This document shows, one piece after another, positions 56,723 through 64,000 of a stretch of DNA of 64,000 nucleotides. The notes beneath the pieces are model-generated. The model was given only the letters and a program-made list of their open reading frames with translations, searched no databases and was not told the DNA's origin. The position numbers and the translations under genes were made by a program. How positions within the stretch are numbered: the first letter of the stretch is position 1; every line of letters starts with the position of its first letter. Where the stretch lies: contig NZ_LR733827.1 in NCBI RefSeq assembly GCF_902506535.1, positions 1,696,092-1,760,091 of the forward strand, read 5' to 3'. Source of the stretch: Pseudomonas sp. 8Z (GTDB lineage: Bacteria > Pseudomonadota > Gammaproteobacteria > Pseudomonadales > Pseudomonadaceae).

Positions 56723-57760
56723 CTAGGCGCCAAGGTGGCGACGGTACTCGCCCGGAGTCGTTCCCGTCCAGCGACGAAAGGCCCTGAGCAACGAACCCGG
56801 CTCGCTGAAGCCGACGCGAAAGGCGATTTCGCTCAAATCCAGGGAAGGCTCGTGCAAGGCGTGCAACACCAGTTGCTGACGGGTTTCATCAAGCAATTGA
56901 CTGAACGATAGACCCGCCTCGCGCAGACGGCGTTGCAGGGTGCGAGGGCTCAGCGCCATTGCCTCGGCGATAGCCGGTAAATCAGCGCCGCGTTCTGGCA
57001 ACTGCTGAGCCAGCACCAAGCGTGTGCGTTCAAGCACGCTAAGGCCCTGATTGAATTCGGCGAGCTGACGCTCGGCATAAGCGTCGAGCAGCGCGCGCAC
57101 CTGGGCATCGGCTTGCCCCAGCGGCAATGCCAGCAGGCGCCTGGGAAAGACCAAGGCATTGTCGGCCTGCCCAAAACGCACCGGGCAACGGAAGATACGC
57201 ATGTGTTCTGCGGTATCGCGCGGCGCCGCATGGCAAAACCGCACCTCGGTAGGCGCAATGTCCTGGCCGGTAATCCAGCGCCCGAAACTGAGCCAGCCTG
57301 CCAGCGTTTCTTCACTCGCCTGGCGCTGTTGCTGAGCCAGAAAAGGCCGCCAACTGTGTATCACTAACGCCTCACAGCCCGGTCGCGGCGGCTCGTCATC
57401 CAGCAGCACACGCCCCAGGCTGCCCACCAAAGCGGCATAACGTGCCTGGCGGTGCAGCGCATCGGCCAACGTGGCACAGCTCATCGCCAGATGCCCGAGT
57501 ACACCGTAACTGCCAGGGCGCACCGCCTCGCCCAGGTGCAGCCCAAGGCAATCATCGCCACTGAGCCGACACCCTTCACCCAGCAGACTCAGGTAGGCAC
57601 TGGCGGCAATGCGCCGCTCACGCTGCTGCAGCACGGCAGGCGTCAGCCGGGCGCGCGCCAGCAGCACCTGCGGGGCAACGCCGCGACGCTGTAGGTAGTC
57701 AACCAGAGCTTGCAGGTAAGCCACCGAGACCGAGCCAGCAAGTGTCGCAGGGCAATCCAT
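56723..57760 (-). CDS. AraC-family transcriptional regulator (OruR/ArgR-like, Arabinose_bd N-domain)
   Basis: 345 residues. N-terminal ligand domain of the type found in OruR/CdhR-like regulators (LQALVDYLQRRGVAP, GVLGHLAMSCATLADAL) and C-terminal double helix-turn-helix (LPAIAEAMALSPRTLQRRL, EIAFRVGFSEPGSLLRAFRRWTGTTPGEYR). ATG 57760 with GGAGG close upstream. It is divergent from lptM-lysA; whether it controls that operon or a distant one is unknown. Confidence 0.88.
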   Translation of the reverse strand: MDCPATLAGSVSVAYLQALVDYLQRRGVAPQVLLARARLTPAVLQQRERRIAASAYLSLLGEGCRLSGDDCLGLHLGEAVRPGSYGVLGHLAMSCATLADALHRQARYAALVGSLGRVLLDDEPPRPGCEALVIHSWRPFLAQQQRQASEETLAGWLSFGRWITGQDIAPTEVRFCHAAPRDTAEHMRIFRCPVRFGQADNALVFPRRLLALPLGQADAQVRALLDAYAERQLAEFNQGLSVLERTRLVLAQQLPERGADLPAIAEAMALSPRTLQRRLREAGLSFSQLLDETRQQLVLHALHEPSLDLSEIAFRVGFSEPGSLLRAFRRWTGTTPGEYRRHLGA

Positions 57761-57894
57761 CAAACCTCCTTGAGTTCAACCCGTATGCCTGAAAAATCGG
57801 CTAGCCCCCGCCAGACGGGCCCTTGGCGCATAGGCAAGGTGGCGGGTGGTCGGTATACTCCGGCGCAATTCACGCTTTTTTCAAGGATTGCCCC

Positions 57895-58020
57895 ATGAAG
57901 CGACTGACCCTCGCGCTCCTCGCCGTTGTCTGCCTGGTGGCTGGCTGCGGTCAGAAAGGCCCGCTGTACATGCCGGACGACGAAAAAGCCGGTAACAGCC
58001 GAGATCGTTTCGAACTCTGA
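57895..58020 (+). CDS. lptM: LPS translocon maturation lipoprotein LptM (LppL)
   Basis: 41 residues. Signal peptide [18 protein letters not shown] with lipobox VAGC, then [11 protein letters not shown], the LptM hallmark. Helps LptD disulfide maturation at the outer membrane in E. coli. A TATACT box lies at 57854-57859. Located directly before lysA as in all pseudomonads. Confidence 0.92.
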   Translation: MKRLTLALLAVVCLVAGCGQKGPLYMPDDEKAGNSRDRFEL

Positions 58021-58033
58021 CAGGAGCAGCACC

Positions 58034-59281
58034 ATGGAAGCCTTCAACTACCGCGACGGCGAACTGTTCGCGGAGGGCGTTGCCTTGTCCGCGCTGGCCC
58101 AGCGCTTCGGCACGCCCACCTATGTTTATTCCCGCGCCCACATCGAGGGGCAGTATCGCGCTTACGCCGACGCCCTGGCAGGCATGCCGCATCTGGTCTG
58201 CTTCGCGGTCAAAGCCAACTCCAATATTGGCGTACTGAACGTATTGGCACGCCTCGGCGCTGGCTTCGATATCGTCTCCAGCGGCGAGCTGGAGCGCGTT
58301 CTGGCCGCTGGTGGCGAGCCGAGCCGCATCGTCTTTTCCGGTGTCGGCAAGAGCCGCGATGACATGCGCCGCGCGCTGGAAGTCGGTGTGCACTGCTTCA
58401 ACGTCGAATCCAGCGTCGAGCTGGAACGCCTGCAGAAGGTCGCCGCAGAACTGGGCGTCAAGGCACCCGTTTCCCTGCGCGTCAACCCGGACGTGGACGC
58501 TGGCACGCACCCGTACATTTCCACCGGCCTCAAGGAAAACAAGTTCGGCATCGACATCGAGCAGGCCGAGGCGGTTTACGCCCGCGCTGCCGAGCTGCCG
58601 AACCTGGACGTGATCGGCGTCGATTGTCATATCGGCTCGCAACTGACCACCCTCGAACCCTTCCTCGATGCACTGGATCGTCTGCTGCTGCTGGTCGACA
58701 AACTGGCCGCGCGCGGCATCACCATCAAGCACCTGGATCTGGGTGGCGGCCTCGGCGTGCAATACCGCGACGAGCAGCCACCGCTGGCCGGCGACTACAT
58801 CGCCGCCGTGCGCAAGCGTCTGGCCGGTCGCGACCTGTCGCTGGTGTTCGAGCCAGGCCGTTTCATCGTCGCCAATGCCGGCGTGCTGCTGACCCAAGTG
58901 GAATACCTCAAGCACACCGAGCACAAGGACTTCGCCATCATCGATGCGGCGATGAACGACCTGATCCGCCCGGCCCTTTATCAAGCCTGGATGGATGTGT
59001 CGCCGGTGCAGCCGCGTGAAGGCGAGGCGCGTAATTACGATCTGGTCGGGCCGATCTGCGAAACCGGCGACTTCCTGGCCAAGGATCGCCAACTGGTGCT
59101 CGCCGAAGGCGACCTGTTGGCCGTGCGTTCGGCCGGTGCCTACGGCTTCGTGATGAGTTCGAACTACAACACCCGTGGCCGCGCCGCCGAGGTGCTGGTC
59201 GATGGCGAGCAGGCGTTCGAAGTACGCCGCCGCGAAACCGTTCAAGAGCTCTACGCTGGCGAAAGCCTGCTGCCAGACTGA
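58034..59281 (+). CDS. lysA: Diaminopimelate decarboxylase
   Basis: 415 residues. PLP enzyme, last step of lysine synthesis. PLP-lysine in [14 protein letters not shown] near residue 60; [31 protein letters not shown] and [14 protein letters not shown] bind PLP phosphate and substrate. ATG 58034 with AGGAG upstream. 13 bases after lptM and 10 before dapF. Confidence 0.96.
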   Translation: MEAFNYRDGELFAEGVALSALAQRFGTPTYVYSRAHIEGQYRAYADALAGMPHLVCFAVKANSNIGVLNVLARLGAGFDIVSSGELERVLAAGGEPSRIVFSGVGKSRDDMRRALEVGVHCFNVESSVELERLQKVAAELGVKAPVSLRVNPDVDAGTHPYISTGLKENKFGIDIEQAEAVYARAAELPNLDVIGVDCHIGSQLTTLEPFLDALDRLLLLVDKLAARGITIKHLDLGGGLGVQYRDEQPPLAGDYIAAVRKRLAGRDLSLVFEPGRFIVANAGVLLTQVEYLKHTEHKDFAIIDAAMNDLIRPALYQAWMDVSPVQPREGEARNYDLVGPICETGDFLAKDRQLVLAEGDLLAVRSAGAYGFVMSSNYNTRGRAAEVLVDGEQAFEVRRRETVQELYAGESLLPD

Positions 59282-59291
59282 GGGTAAAGCC

Positions 59292-60122
59292 ATGCTATTG
59301 CGCTTTACCAAGATGCACGGTCTGGGCAATGACTTCATGGTGCTCGACCTGATCAGTCAGCACGCCCACGTGCAGCCCAAGCACGCCAAACAGTGGGGCG
59401 ACCGCCACACCGGCGTCGGTTTCGATCAGTTGCTGATCGTCGAGCCGCCGAGCCACCCGGATGTCGACTTCCGCTACCGCATCTTCAACTCCGACGGTTC
59501 GGAAGTGGAGCAATGCGGCAACGGCGCGCGCTGCTTCGCCCGCTTCGTGCTGGACAAACGCCTGACCACCAAGAAGGTCATTCGCGTCGAAACCAAGAGC
59601 GGCATCATCGAACTGCGCGTGCAGAACGACGGCCAGGTCTGCGTCAACATGGGCGCGCCGCGCCTGCAGCCGGAACAGGTGCCGTTCCAGGCCGAACAGG
59701 CGGCGCTGAACTATCGCGTCGACGTCGATGGCCAGAACGTCGAGCTGGCCGCGCTGTCGATGGGCAATCCGCATGCGGTGCTGCGCGTCGACAGCGTCGA
59801 TGACGCACCGGTGCACACACTCGGGCCTAAGCTGGAACACCATGTGCGCTTCCCGCAGCGGGTCAACGTCGGCTTCCTCCAGGTGCAGAGCCGCAAACAG
59901 GCGCGCCTGCGCGTCTGGGAGCGTGGCGCCGGGGAAACCCAGGCTTGCGGTACCGGCGCCTGCGCTGCTGCTGTCGCGGCCATCCGCCAGGGCTGGATGG
60001 ATTCGCCCGTACAACTGGAACTGCCGGGCGGCAAGCTGTCTATCGAGTGGGCAGGCGAAGGCCACCCCGTTATGATGACCGGCCCCGCCGCCCGCGTTTA
60101 CGAAGGACAGGTTCGTCTATGA
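59292..60122 (+). CDS. dapF: Diaminopimelate epimerase
   Basis: 276 residues. Interconverts LL- and meso-diaminopimelate. Active-site cysteines in EQCGNGARC (near 73) and [10 protein letters not shown] (near 218); start [19 protein letters not shown]. Overlaps the DUF484 gene (ATGA). Provides the substrate for LysA and for peptidoglycan. Confidence 0.96.
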   Translation: MLLRFTKMHGLGNDFMVLDLISQHAHVQPKHAKQWGDRHTGVGFDQLLIVEPPSHPDVDFRYRIFNSDGSEVEQCGNGARCFARFVLDKRLTTKKVIRVETKSGIIELRVQNDGQVCVNMGAPRLQPEQVPFQAEQAALNYRVDVDGQNVELAALSMGNPHAVLRVDSVDDAPVHTLGPKLEHHVRFPQRVNVGFLQVQSRKQARLRVWERGAGETQACGTGACAAAVAAIRQGWMDSPVQLELPGGKLSIEWAGEGHPVMMTGPAARVYEGQVRL

Positions 60123-60817
60123 CCGACCAGCAGGACACGCCCAAGACGCTCGACTCGGAGACGGTCGCCGCCTATCTGCGCCTGCACCCGGAGTTCTTCA
60201 TCGATCATGAAGAACTCATCCCCGAGCTGCGCATTCCACACCAGGCCGGTAATGCCGTGTCGCTGGTCGAGCGCCAGGTCAAGCTGCTGCGCGAACGCAA
60301 CATCGAGATGCGCCACCGCCTTGGCCAGTTGATGGACGTAGCCCGCGACAACGACCGCCTGTTCGACAAGACCCGCCGCCTGGTGCTCGACTTGCTCGAC
60401 GCTGGCAGCCTGGAGGAAGTGGTCGGCATCGTCGAAGACAGCCTACGCCATGAATTCCAGGTGCCCTTCGTTGGCCTGATTCTGTTCAGCGATACCAAGC
60501 TGCCGGTCGGGCGCTCGGTCAGCTTGGCCGAGGCACATCAGCAGATCGGCGGCCTGCTCAGCGGCGGCAAGACCATCTGCGGCGTGCTGCGCCCACATGA
60601 GCTGGAGTTCCTGTTCGGCAAGGACGAGGCCGCACAGGTCGGTTCAGCCGCCGTGGTCAGCCTCAGCCACCAGGGCCTGCATGGCGTGCTGGCCATCGGC
60701 AGCGCCGACCCCCAGCACTACAAGAGCTCGCTGGGCACGTTATTCCTCGGCTATATCGCCGAAGTGCTGGCGCGTGTACTACCCGGCTTATCCACACCAC
60801 TGCGGTCGGTACGCTAG
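60119..60817 (+). CDS. DUF484 family protein (GAF-like)
   Basis: 232 residues. Coiled-coil N-terminal part ([44 protein letters not shown]) and a GAF-like domain ([14 protein letters not shown] ... [21 protein letters not shown]). Conserved between dapF and xerC across gammaproteobacteria; function unknown. The TAG stop belongs to the left end of the MITE-like element that follows. Confidence 0.9.
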   Translation: MTDQQDTPKTLDSETVAAYLRLHPEFFIDHEELIPELRIPHQAGNAVSLVERQVKLLRERNIEMRHRLGQLMDVARDNDRLFDKTRRLVLDLLDAGSLEEVVGIVEDSLRHEFQVPFVGLILFSDTKLPVGRSVSLAEAHQQIGGLLSGGKTICGVLRPHELEFLFGKDEAAQVGSAAVVSLSHQGLHGVLAIGSADPQHYKSSLGTLFLGYIAEVLARVLPGLSTPLRSVR

Positions 60818-61006
60818 CAGGCCGTTGAAAAACGTAGGCGAGGCAGCCAGCGCAATACCGATGGCGGCCCCACAAAAACAGCCGAAAAACGACCGGGCTC
60901 GCGTCCGACTTTACGTGTTGTAAATGAGCATTTTGACTGAGCTCGCACGCGAGGCTGTTTTTAACGCAGCGATGGCAACGCAGGTAGTTTTTCAACGGCC
61001 TGCTAG
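60814..61006. mobile_element. 193 bp MITE-like element with 20-bp perfect terminal inverted repeats
   Basis: CTAGCAGGCCGTTGAAAAAC (60814-60833) and its exact complement at 60987-61006. No coding capacity. The interior on the minus strand has GCGTTAAAAACAGCC, TCAAAATGCTCATTTACA (60919-60936), CGTAAA and TTTTTCGGCTGTTTTT, the same order of blocks as in the 148 bp element at 55863. It separates DUF484 from xerC, which are adjacent or overlapping in most relatives. Confidence 0.8.
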
Positions 61007-61011
61007 GTCGT

Positions 61012-61040
61012 GTAGGGTGGATGACGAGGCTCATCCACCT
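61012..61040. repeat. Hairpin GTAGGGTGGATGA...TCATCCACC
   Basis: GGTGGATGA (61016-61024) pairs perfectly with TCATCCACC (61031-61039) around CGAGGC. Opens with GTAGGGTGG like the other REP-like units. Lies 24 bases before xerC. Confidence 0.65.
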
Positions 61041-61063
61041 TCGGCCCGTTCGGAGCCCAGCAC

Positions 61064-61966
61064 GTGACACTTGAAGCCCACCTTGACGCCTACCTCGAAC
61101 ACCTGCGCCGCGAGCGTCAGGTTTCGGTGCATACCCTCGATGGCTACCGCCGCGACCTGGCCAAGGTGCAGACCTTCTGCGAAGCCGAAGGCCTGAGTGA
61201 CTGGAGCGAGCTGGATACCCGTAATCTGCGCCGTCTGATCGCCCGCCTGCACCAACAGGGCCTGTCCAGCCGTAGCCTGGCACGACTGCTCTCAGCCATC
61301 CGCGGCCTCTATCAATACCTGCTGCGTGAAGGCCTGTGCCGTCACGACCCGGCCACCGGCCTCAGCCCGCCGAAACGCGAACGTCGTCTTCCGCGCACTC
61401 TGGATGCCGACCGCAGCGCGCAGTTGCTCGACGGCGCCGTGGAGGACGACTTCATCGCCCGCCGCGACCAGGCCATGCTCGAGCTGTTGTACTCCTCCGG
61501 TTTGCGCCTGTCCGAGCTGGTCGGTCTCGACCTCGACGGCCTTGACCTGCCCGCAGGCCTGGTGCGTGTGCGCGGCAAGGGCAACAAGGTGCGCGAACTG
61601 CCGGTCGGCAGCCTGGCGCGCCAGGCGCTGGAGCAGTGGCTGCCGCTGCGCAAACTGGCCAATCCGAGCGATGGCGCGGTATTCATCAGCCAACAGGGCC
61701 GCCGCCTCGGGCCACGAGCGGTGCAACTGCGGGTACGCCAGGCCGGCGTGCGCGAGCTGGGCCAGCACCTGCATCCGCACATGCTGCGCCACAGCTTTGC
61801 CAGCCATATGCTGGAATCCTCGCAGGATCTACGCGCCGTGCAGGAACTGCTCGGCCACGCCGATATCGCCACCACGCAGATCTACACCCACCTGGACTTC
61901 CAGCATCTGGCCAACGTCTACGACCAGGCCCATCCACGCGCCAAGCGCAAAGGCGGTAGCGAATGA
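61064..61966 (+). CDS. xerC: Tyrosine recombinase XerC
   Basis: 300 residues. With XerD resolves chromosome dimers at dif. N-terminal SAM-like domain ([19 protein letters not shown]) and catalytic domain with the Arg in [13 protein letters not shown], Lys in [42 protein letters not shown] with the nucleophile Tyr. GTG start at 61064 behind GGAG. ATGA overlap with yigB. Confidence 0.96.
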   Translation: MTLEAHLDAYLEHLRRERQVSVHTLDGYRRDLAKVQTFCEAEGLSDWSELDTRNLRRLIARLHQQGLSSRSLARLLSAIRGLYQYLLREGLCRHDPATGLSPPKRERRLPRTLDADRSAQLLDGAVEDDFIARRDQAMLELLYSSGLRLSELVGLDLDGLDLPAGLVRVRGKGNKVRELPVGSLARQALEQWLPLRKLANPSDGAVFISQQGRRLGPRAVQLRVRQAGVRELGQHLHPHMLRHSFASHMLESSQDLRAVQELLGHADIATTQIYTHLDFQHLANVYDQAHPRAKRKGGSE

Positions 61967-62664
61967 GCATCGAATTGATCACCTTCGACCTCGACGACAC
62001 CCTGTGGGACGTCACCCCGGTGATACAGGACGCCGAGGCCGCCCTGCGCAACTGGTTGGCGCTGCATGCTCCGCGCCTGGGTGGAGTGCCAATCGAGCAC
62101 CTGTGGGCCGTGCGCAGCCGTTTGCTCGACGCAGAGCCGATGCTCAAGCATCGCCTCAGCGAGTTGCGCCGACGCATTCTGTTCCACGCCCTGGAAGACG
62201 CAGGTTATCCACATGGCGAAGCACAAGCACTGGCCGAAGCCGGGTTTCAGGTGTTTCTCAGCGCGCGCCATCAGGTGGAACTGTTCACCGAGGTGCATCC
62301 GACGCTGGAGGCGCTCGCCGAGCGCTTCATGCTCGGCGTCATCACCAATGGCAATGCCGACGTGCGCCGCCTGGGCCTGGCCGAGTATTTCCAGTTCGCC
62401 CTGTGCGCCGAAGAGCTGGGCGTCGGCAAGCCCGATCCTAAGCCCTTCCGCGAGGCGCTAAGCCGCGCTGGCGGCGTGGTTGCCGAGCGCGCCGTGCATA
62501 TCGGCGATCACCCCAACGACGACATCGCTGGAGCCCAAGCGGCTGGCATGCGCGCCATCTGGTTCAATCCGCGAGGGCTAACCTGGGAAGGCCATGGCAC
62601 GCCGGATGCGCAGATCACCAGCCTTTCCGAGCTGCCGGGGCTGCTGGATAGCTGGCTGCACTAA
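61963..62664 (+). CDS. yigB: HAD-superfamily hydrolase (YigB-like FMN phosphatase)
   Basis: 233 residues, HAD subfamily IA. Motif [11 protein letters not shown], motif II ITNGNAD, motif [15 protein letters not shown] and motif [20 protein letters not shown] are intact. E. coli YigB, encoded at the same place after xerC, dephosphorylates FMN. Coupled to xerC and last gene of the lptM-lysA-dapF-DUF484-xerC-yigB run. Confidence 0.92.
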   Translation: MSIELITFDLDDTLWDVTPVIQDAEAALRNWLALHAPRLGGVPIEHLWAVRSRLLDAEPMLKHRLSELRRRILFHALEDAGYPHGEAQALAEAGFQVFLSARHQVELFTEVHPTLEALAERFMLGVITNGNADVRRLGLAEYFQFALCAEELGVGKPDPKPFREALSRAGGVVAERAVHIGDHPNDDIAGAQAAGMRAIWFNPRGLTWEGHGTPDAQITSLSELPGLLDSWLH

Positions 62665-62757
62665 GCCTTATCCGGGGAAGCCATAGATGGGCTTTTTGCG
62701 CTTTAGGGGGAAGTGCTTGGTTGAAACTGGACTTTCCCAAAACTCCGGGAAGAGCCA

Positions 62758-62784
62758 TAAAAAACCCGCCACGCGGGCGGGTTT
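62758..62784 (-). terminator. Intrinsic terminator between yigB and sutA
   Basis: AAACCCGCC (62762-62770), ACGCG loop, GGCGGGTTT (62776-62784). The minus strand then has a run of six T, so it fits sutA best, but it may also stop yigB transcripts. Confidence 0.8.
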
Positions 62785-62801
62785 CTTATAGCGGGCCGTC
62801 C

Positions 62802-63125
62802 TCAGATGGGGCGGCTGCCGTACTTGCTGTCGGGCTTCTTGGGTGGATCGGCGACCACGTTGGGCTCCACCTCCTGCACCTTGCCGCCACGCGACAGGAA
62901 CTCTTCCATCGCGCGGGCCAAAGCATCACGCTCTTTCTGCTTGGCCTCGACGCTAGGCAGCTCGTCGACCTCGACGGACTTGGCCTTGCTCTTCTTGCCA
63001 GGCGCTACAACTTCACCGTCACCGCCATCATCGCCAGCGTCGCCGTCATCGGCTGCAGCCAGTTCCTCACCCTCATCCTCGTCGGAGGCTTCCAGATCGT
63101 CTTGTTCCAGGTCTTCGTCGCTCAT
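62802..63125 (-). CDS. sutA: RNA polymerase-binding regulator SutA
   Basis: 107 residues. Acidic disordered N-terminus (about 1-45, runs of Asp/Glu), a basic GKKSKAKS patch, a short helix (SVEAKQKERDALARAMEEFLSRGG) and the conserved tail EPNVVADPPKKPDSKYGSRPI (last two motifs given in part of a longer row). In P. aeruginosa SutA binds polymerase and raises ribosomal gene expression in slow growth. ATG 63125 (GAGGT upstream) preferred to one at 63137. Confidence 0.9.
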   Translation of the reverse strand: MSDEDLEQDDLEASDEDEGEELAAADDGDAGDDGGDGEVVAPGKKSKAKSVEVDELPSVEAKQKERDALARAMEEFLSRGGKVQEVEPNVVADPPKKPDSKYGSRPI

Positions 63126-63202
63126 GTTCAACCTCATGACTTGCGAAAAGCAGGTTAGTTATAGACCAGTCGCGCAGCCTTCACTGCCCAGCCAGAAAAA
63201 AT

Positions 63203-63628
63203 TCAAATCGCCTCGCCCTGCAGCGTTGCCACCACCCGACGCGCACCACCATGGTCGCGATGCTCGCCGAGGTAGATACCCTGCCACATACCCAACGCCA
63301 GGCGCCCATCCTGTATCGGCAACTGCAGTTGAAACCCCAGCAGGCTGCCCTTGAAGTGCGCTGGCAAATCATCCGGCCCTTCGTAATCGTGCTCGTAACC
63401 CGACTCGCCTTGCGGCACAAGGCGGTTGAAGAACCGCTCGAAATCGCGGCGCACAGCCGGGTCGGCGTTCTCGTTAACTGTCAGCGACGCGGATGTGTGC
63501 TGCAGCCACAAGTGCAACAGACCTACACGTATTTGCGTCAGTTCAGGCAAACCTCTGACAACCTCTTCGGTCACCAGATGGAAGCCGCGACTACGCGGCG
63601 ACAGTTCGAGGGTGCGCTGCATCCACAT
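63203..63628 (-). CDS. YjbQ family protein (UPF0047)
   Basis: 141 residues. [38 protein letters not shown] and [17 protein letters not shown] are the UPF0047 signature, with conserved His residues able to bind zinc. Some members show weak thiamin-phosphate synthase activity; the real role is uncertain. ATG 63628 with GGGAGA upstream. Confidence 0.9.
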   Translation of the reverse strand: MWMQRTLELSPRSRGFHLVTEEVVRGLPELTQIRVGLLHLWLQHTSASLTVNENADPAVRRDFERFFNRLVPQGESGYEHDYEGPDDLPAHFKGSLLGFQLQLPIQDGRLALGMWQGIYLGEHRDHGGARRVVATLQGEAI

Positions 63629-63680
63629 GGCACATCTCCCAGGCTTCGGCGCGCGCATTCTAGCGCGCTCGCAGAAAAAA

Positions 63681-63710
63681 CAAAGGGCGCCGAAAGGCGC
63701 CCTTGTTTTT
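63681..63710 (-). terminator. Intrinsic terminator of amtB
   Basis: GGGCGCC (63685-63691), GAAA loop, GGCGCCC (63696-63702), extended by A/T-rich arms with T-runs on both strands. It lies just past the amtB stop. Confidence 0.85.
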
Positions 63711-63721
63711 TACTCCGGCGA

Positions 63722-64000
63722 TTACTTCTTGCCGGTAAATTCTGGGTAGGCTTCCATACCGCACTCGGCGATATCCACGCCTTCGTACTCTTCTTCCTCG
63801 CTGACACGCAGGCCAATCACCGCCTTGAGGATGCTCCAGACGATCAGGCTGGCAATGAACACCCAGGCGAAGATGCTGCCGATACCCAGCAACTGAGCGC
63901 CCAGCGAGGCGTCGCTATTAGTCAGACAGACGGCCAGCAGGCCCCAGATGCCAACTACGCCGTGCACCGAAATGGCACCGACTGGGTCGTCGAGCTTGAG
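63722..64000 (-). CDS. amtB: Ammonium transporter AmtB, C-terminal part (5' end outside window)
   Basis: The last 92 residues are visible: LDDPVGAISVHGVVGIWGLLAV with the conserved pore histidine (VHGV), two membrane helices, and the cytoplasmic tail EEEEYEGVDIAECGMEAYPEF that contacts GlnK. Conducts ammonium; in P. aeruginosa glnK precedes amtB, expected to the right of the window. Confidence 0.95.
   Translation of the reverse strand, partial: LKLDDPVGAISVHGVVGIWGLLAVCLTNSDASLGAQLLGIGSIFAWVFIASLIVWSILKAVIGLRVSEEEEYEGVDIAECGMEAYPEFTGKK

Overview
This is a GC-rich stretch of core chromosome from a Pseudomonas, most like the P. mendocina/oleovorans (Ectopseudomonas) group. The clearest evidence is a gene order that closely follows the P. 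aeruginosa PA5213-PA5288 region: gcvHT, iron transporter, ubiH/pepP/zapA/6S RNA, ppx/ppk/hemB, algP-algQ-dsbB-hemYXDC-algRZ-argH, cyaA, rnk, cyaY, lysA-dapF-xerC, sutA, amtB. About 60 protein genes are supported, plus 6S RNA. I saw no tRNA, rRNA, CRISPR array, prophage or intact insertion sequence.

Layout. 1-6118: polyamine and arginine catabolism (two glutamine-synthetase-like gamma-glutamylpolyamine ligases in divergent orientation, and agmatine deiminase). At the left edge is an unusual reading frame whose first 48 residues look like the start of the polyamine aminotransferase SpuC and which continues, in frame, as urocanase HutU from about its residue 160. 6278-7445: a three-gene sulfur cassette (SqrR/BigR-type repressor and two YeeE/YedE transporter halves). 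7630-9190: glycine cleavage gcvT-gcvH without gcvP. 9501-12268: ferric-iron ABC transporter binding protein and permease without an ATPase gene. 12474-13078: a ~600 bp non-coding element with inverted ends. 13193-19126: ubiquinone hydroxylases, pepP, ygfB, then divergently a small coiled-coil gene, zapA, 6S RNA and fau. 19173-23464: a 42-residue membrane protein, an EVE protein, a membrane diguanylate cyclase, a FliL-like protein and a quinone reductase. 23659-28537: ppx facing hemB-ppk. 28756-38638: assorted membrane, thioesterase and iron-permease genes and an ABC-F/MscS pair. 38635-47658: the alginate-regulator and haem-synthesis block. 47893-56656: argH, small genes, cyaA, lipase, rnk, cyaY. 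56723-64000: an AraC regulator, the lptM-lysA-dapF-DUF484-xerC-yigB operon, sutA, yjbQ and the 3' end of amtB.

Many neighbours are translationally coupled by 4-base ATGA/GTGA overlaps (bigR/yedE, 69-residue protein/zapA, hemC/hemD, algZ/algR, abcF/mscS, SBP/TIGR02647, dapF/DUF484, xerC/yigB), so the operon structure is well supported.

The intergenic space carries several repeat families: hairpin-forming GTAGGGYGGGY units, 7-bp tandem repeats, and a MITE-like family with CTAGCAGGCYGTTGAAAAAC ends that supplies the stop codons of two genes. The most striking observation is the in-frame SpuC-HutU chimera at the left edge. It marks a rearrangement breakpoint or an assembly join. I found no wholly new multi-gene system.
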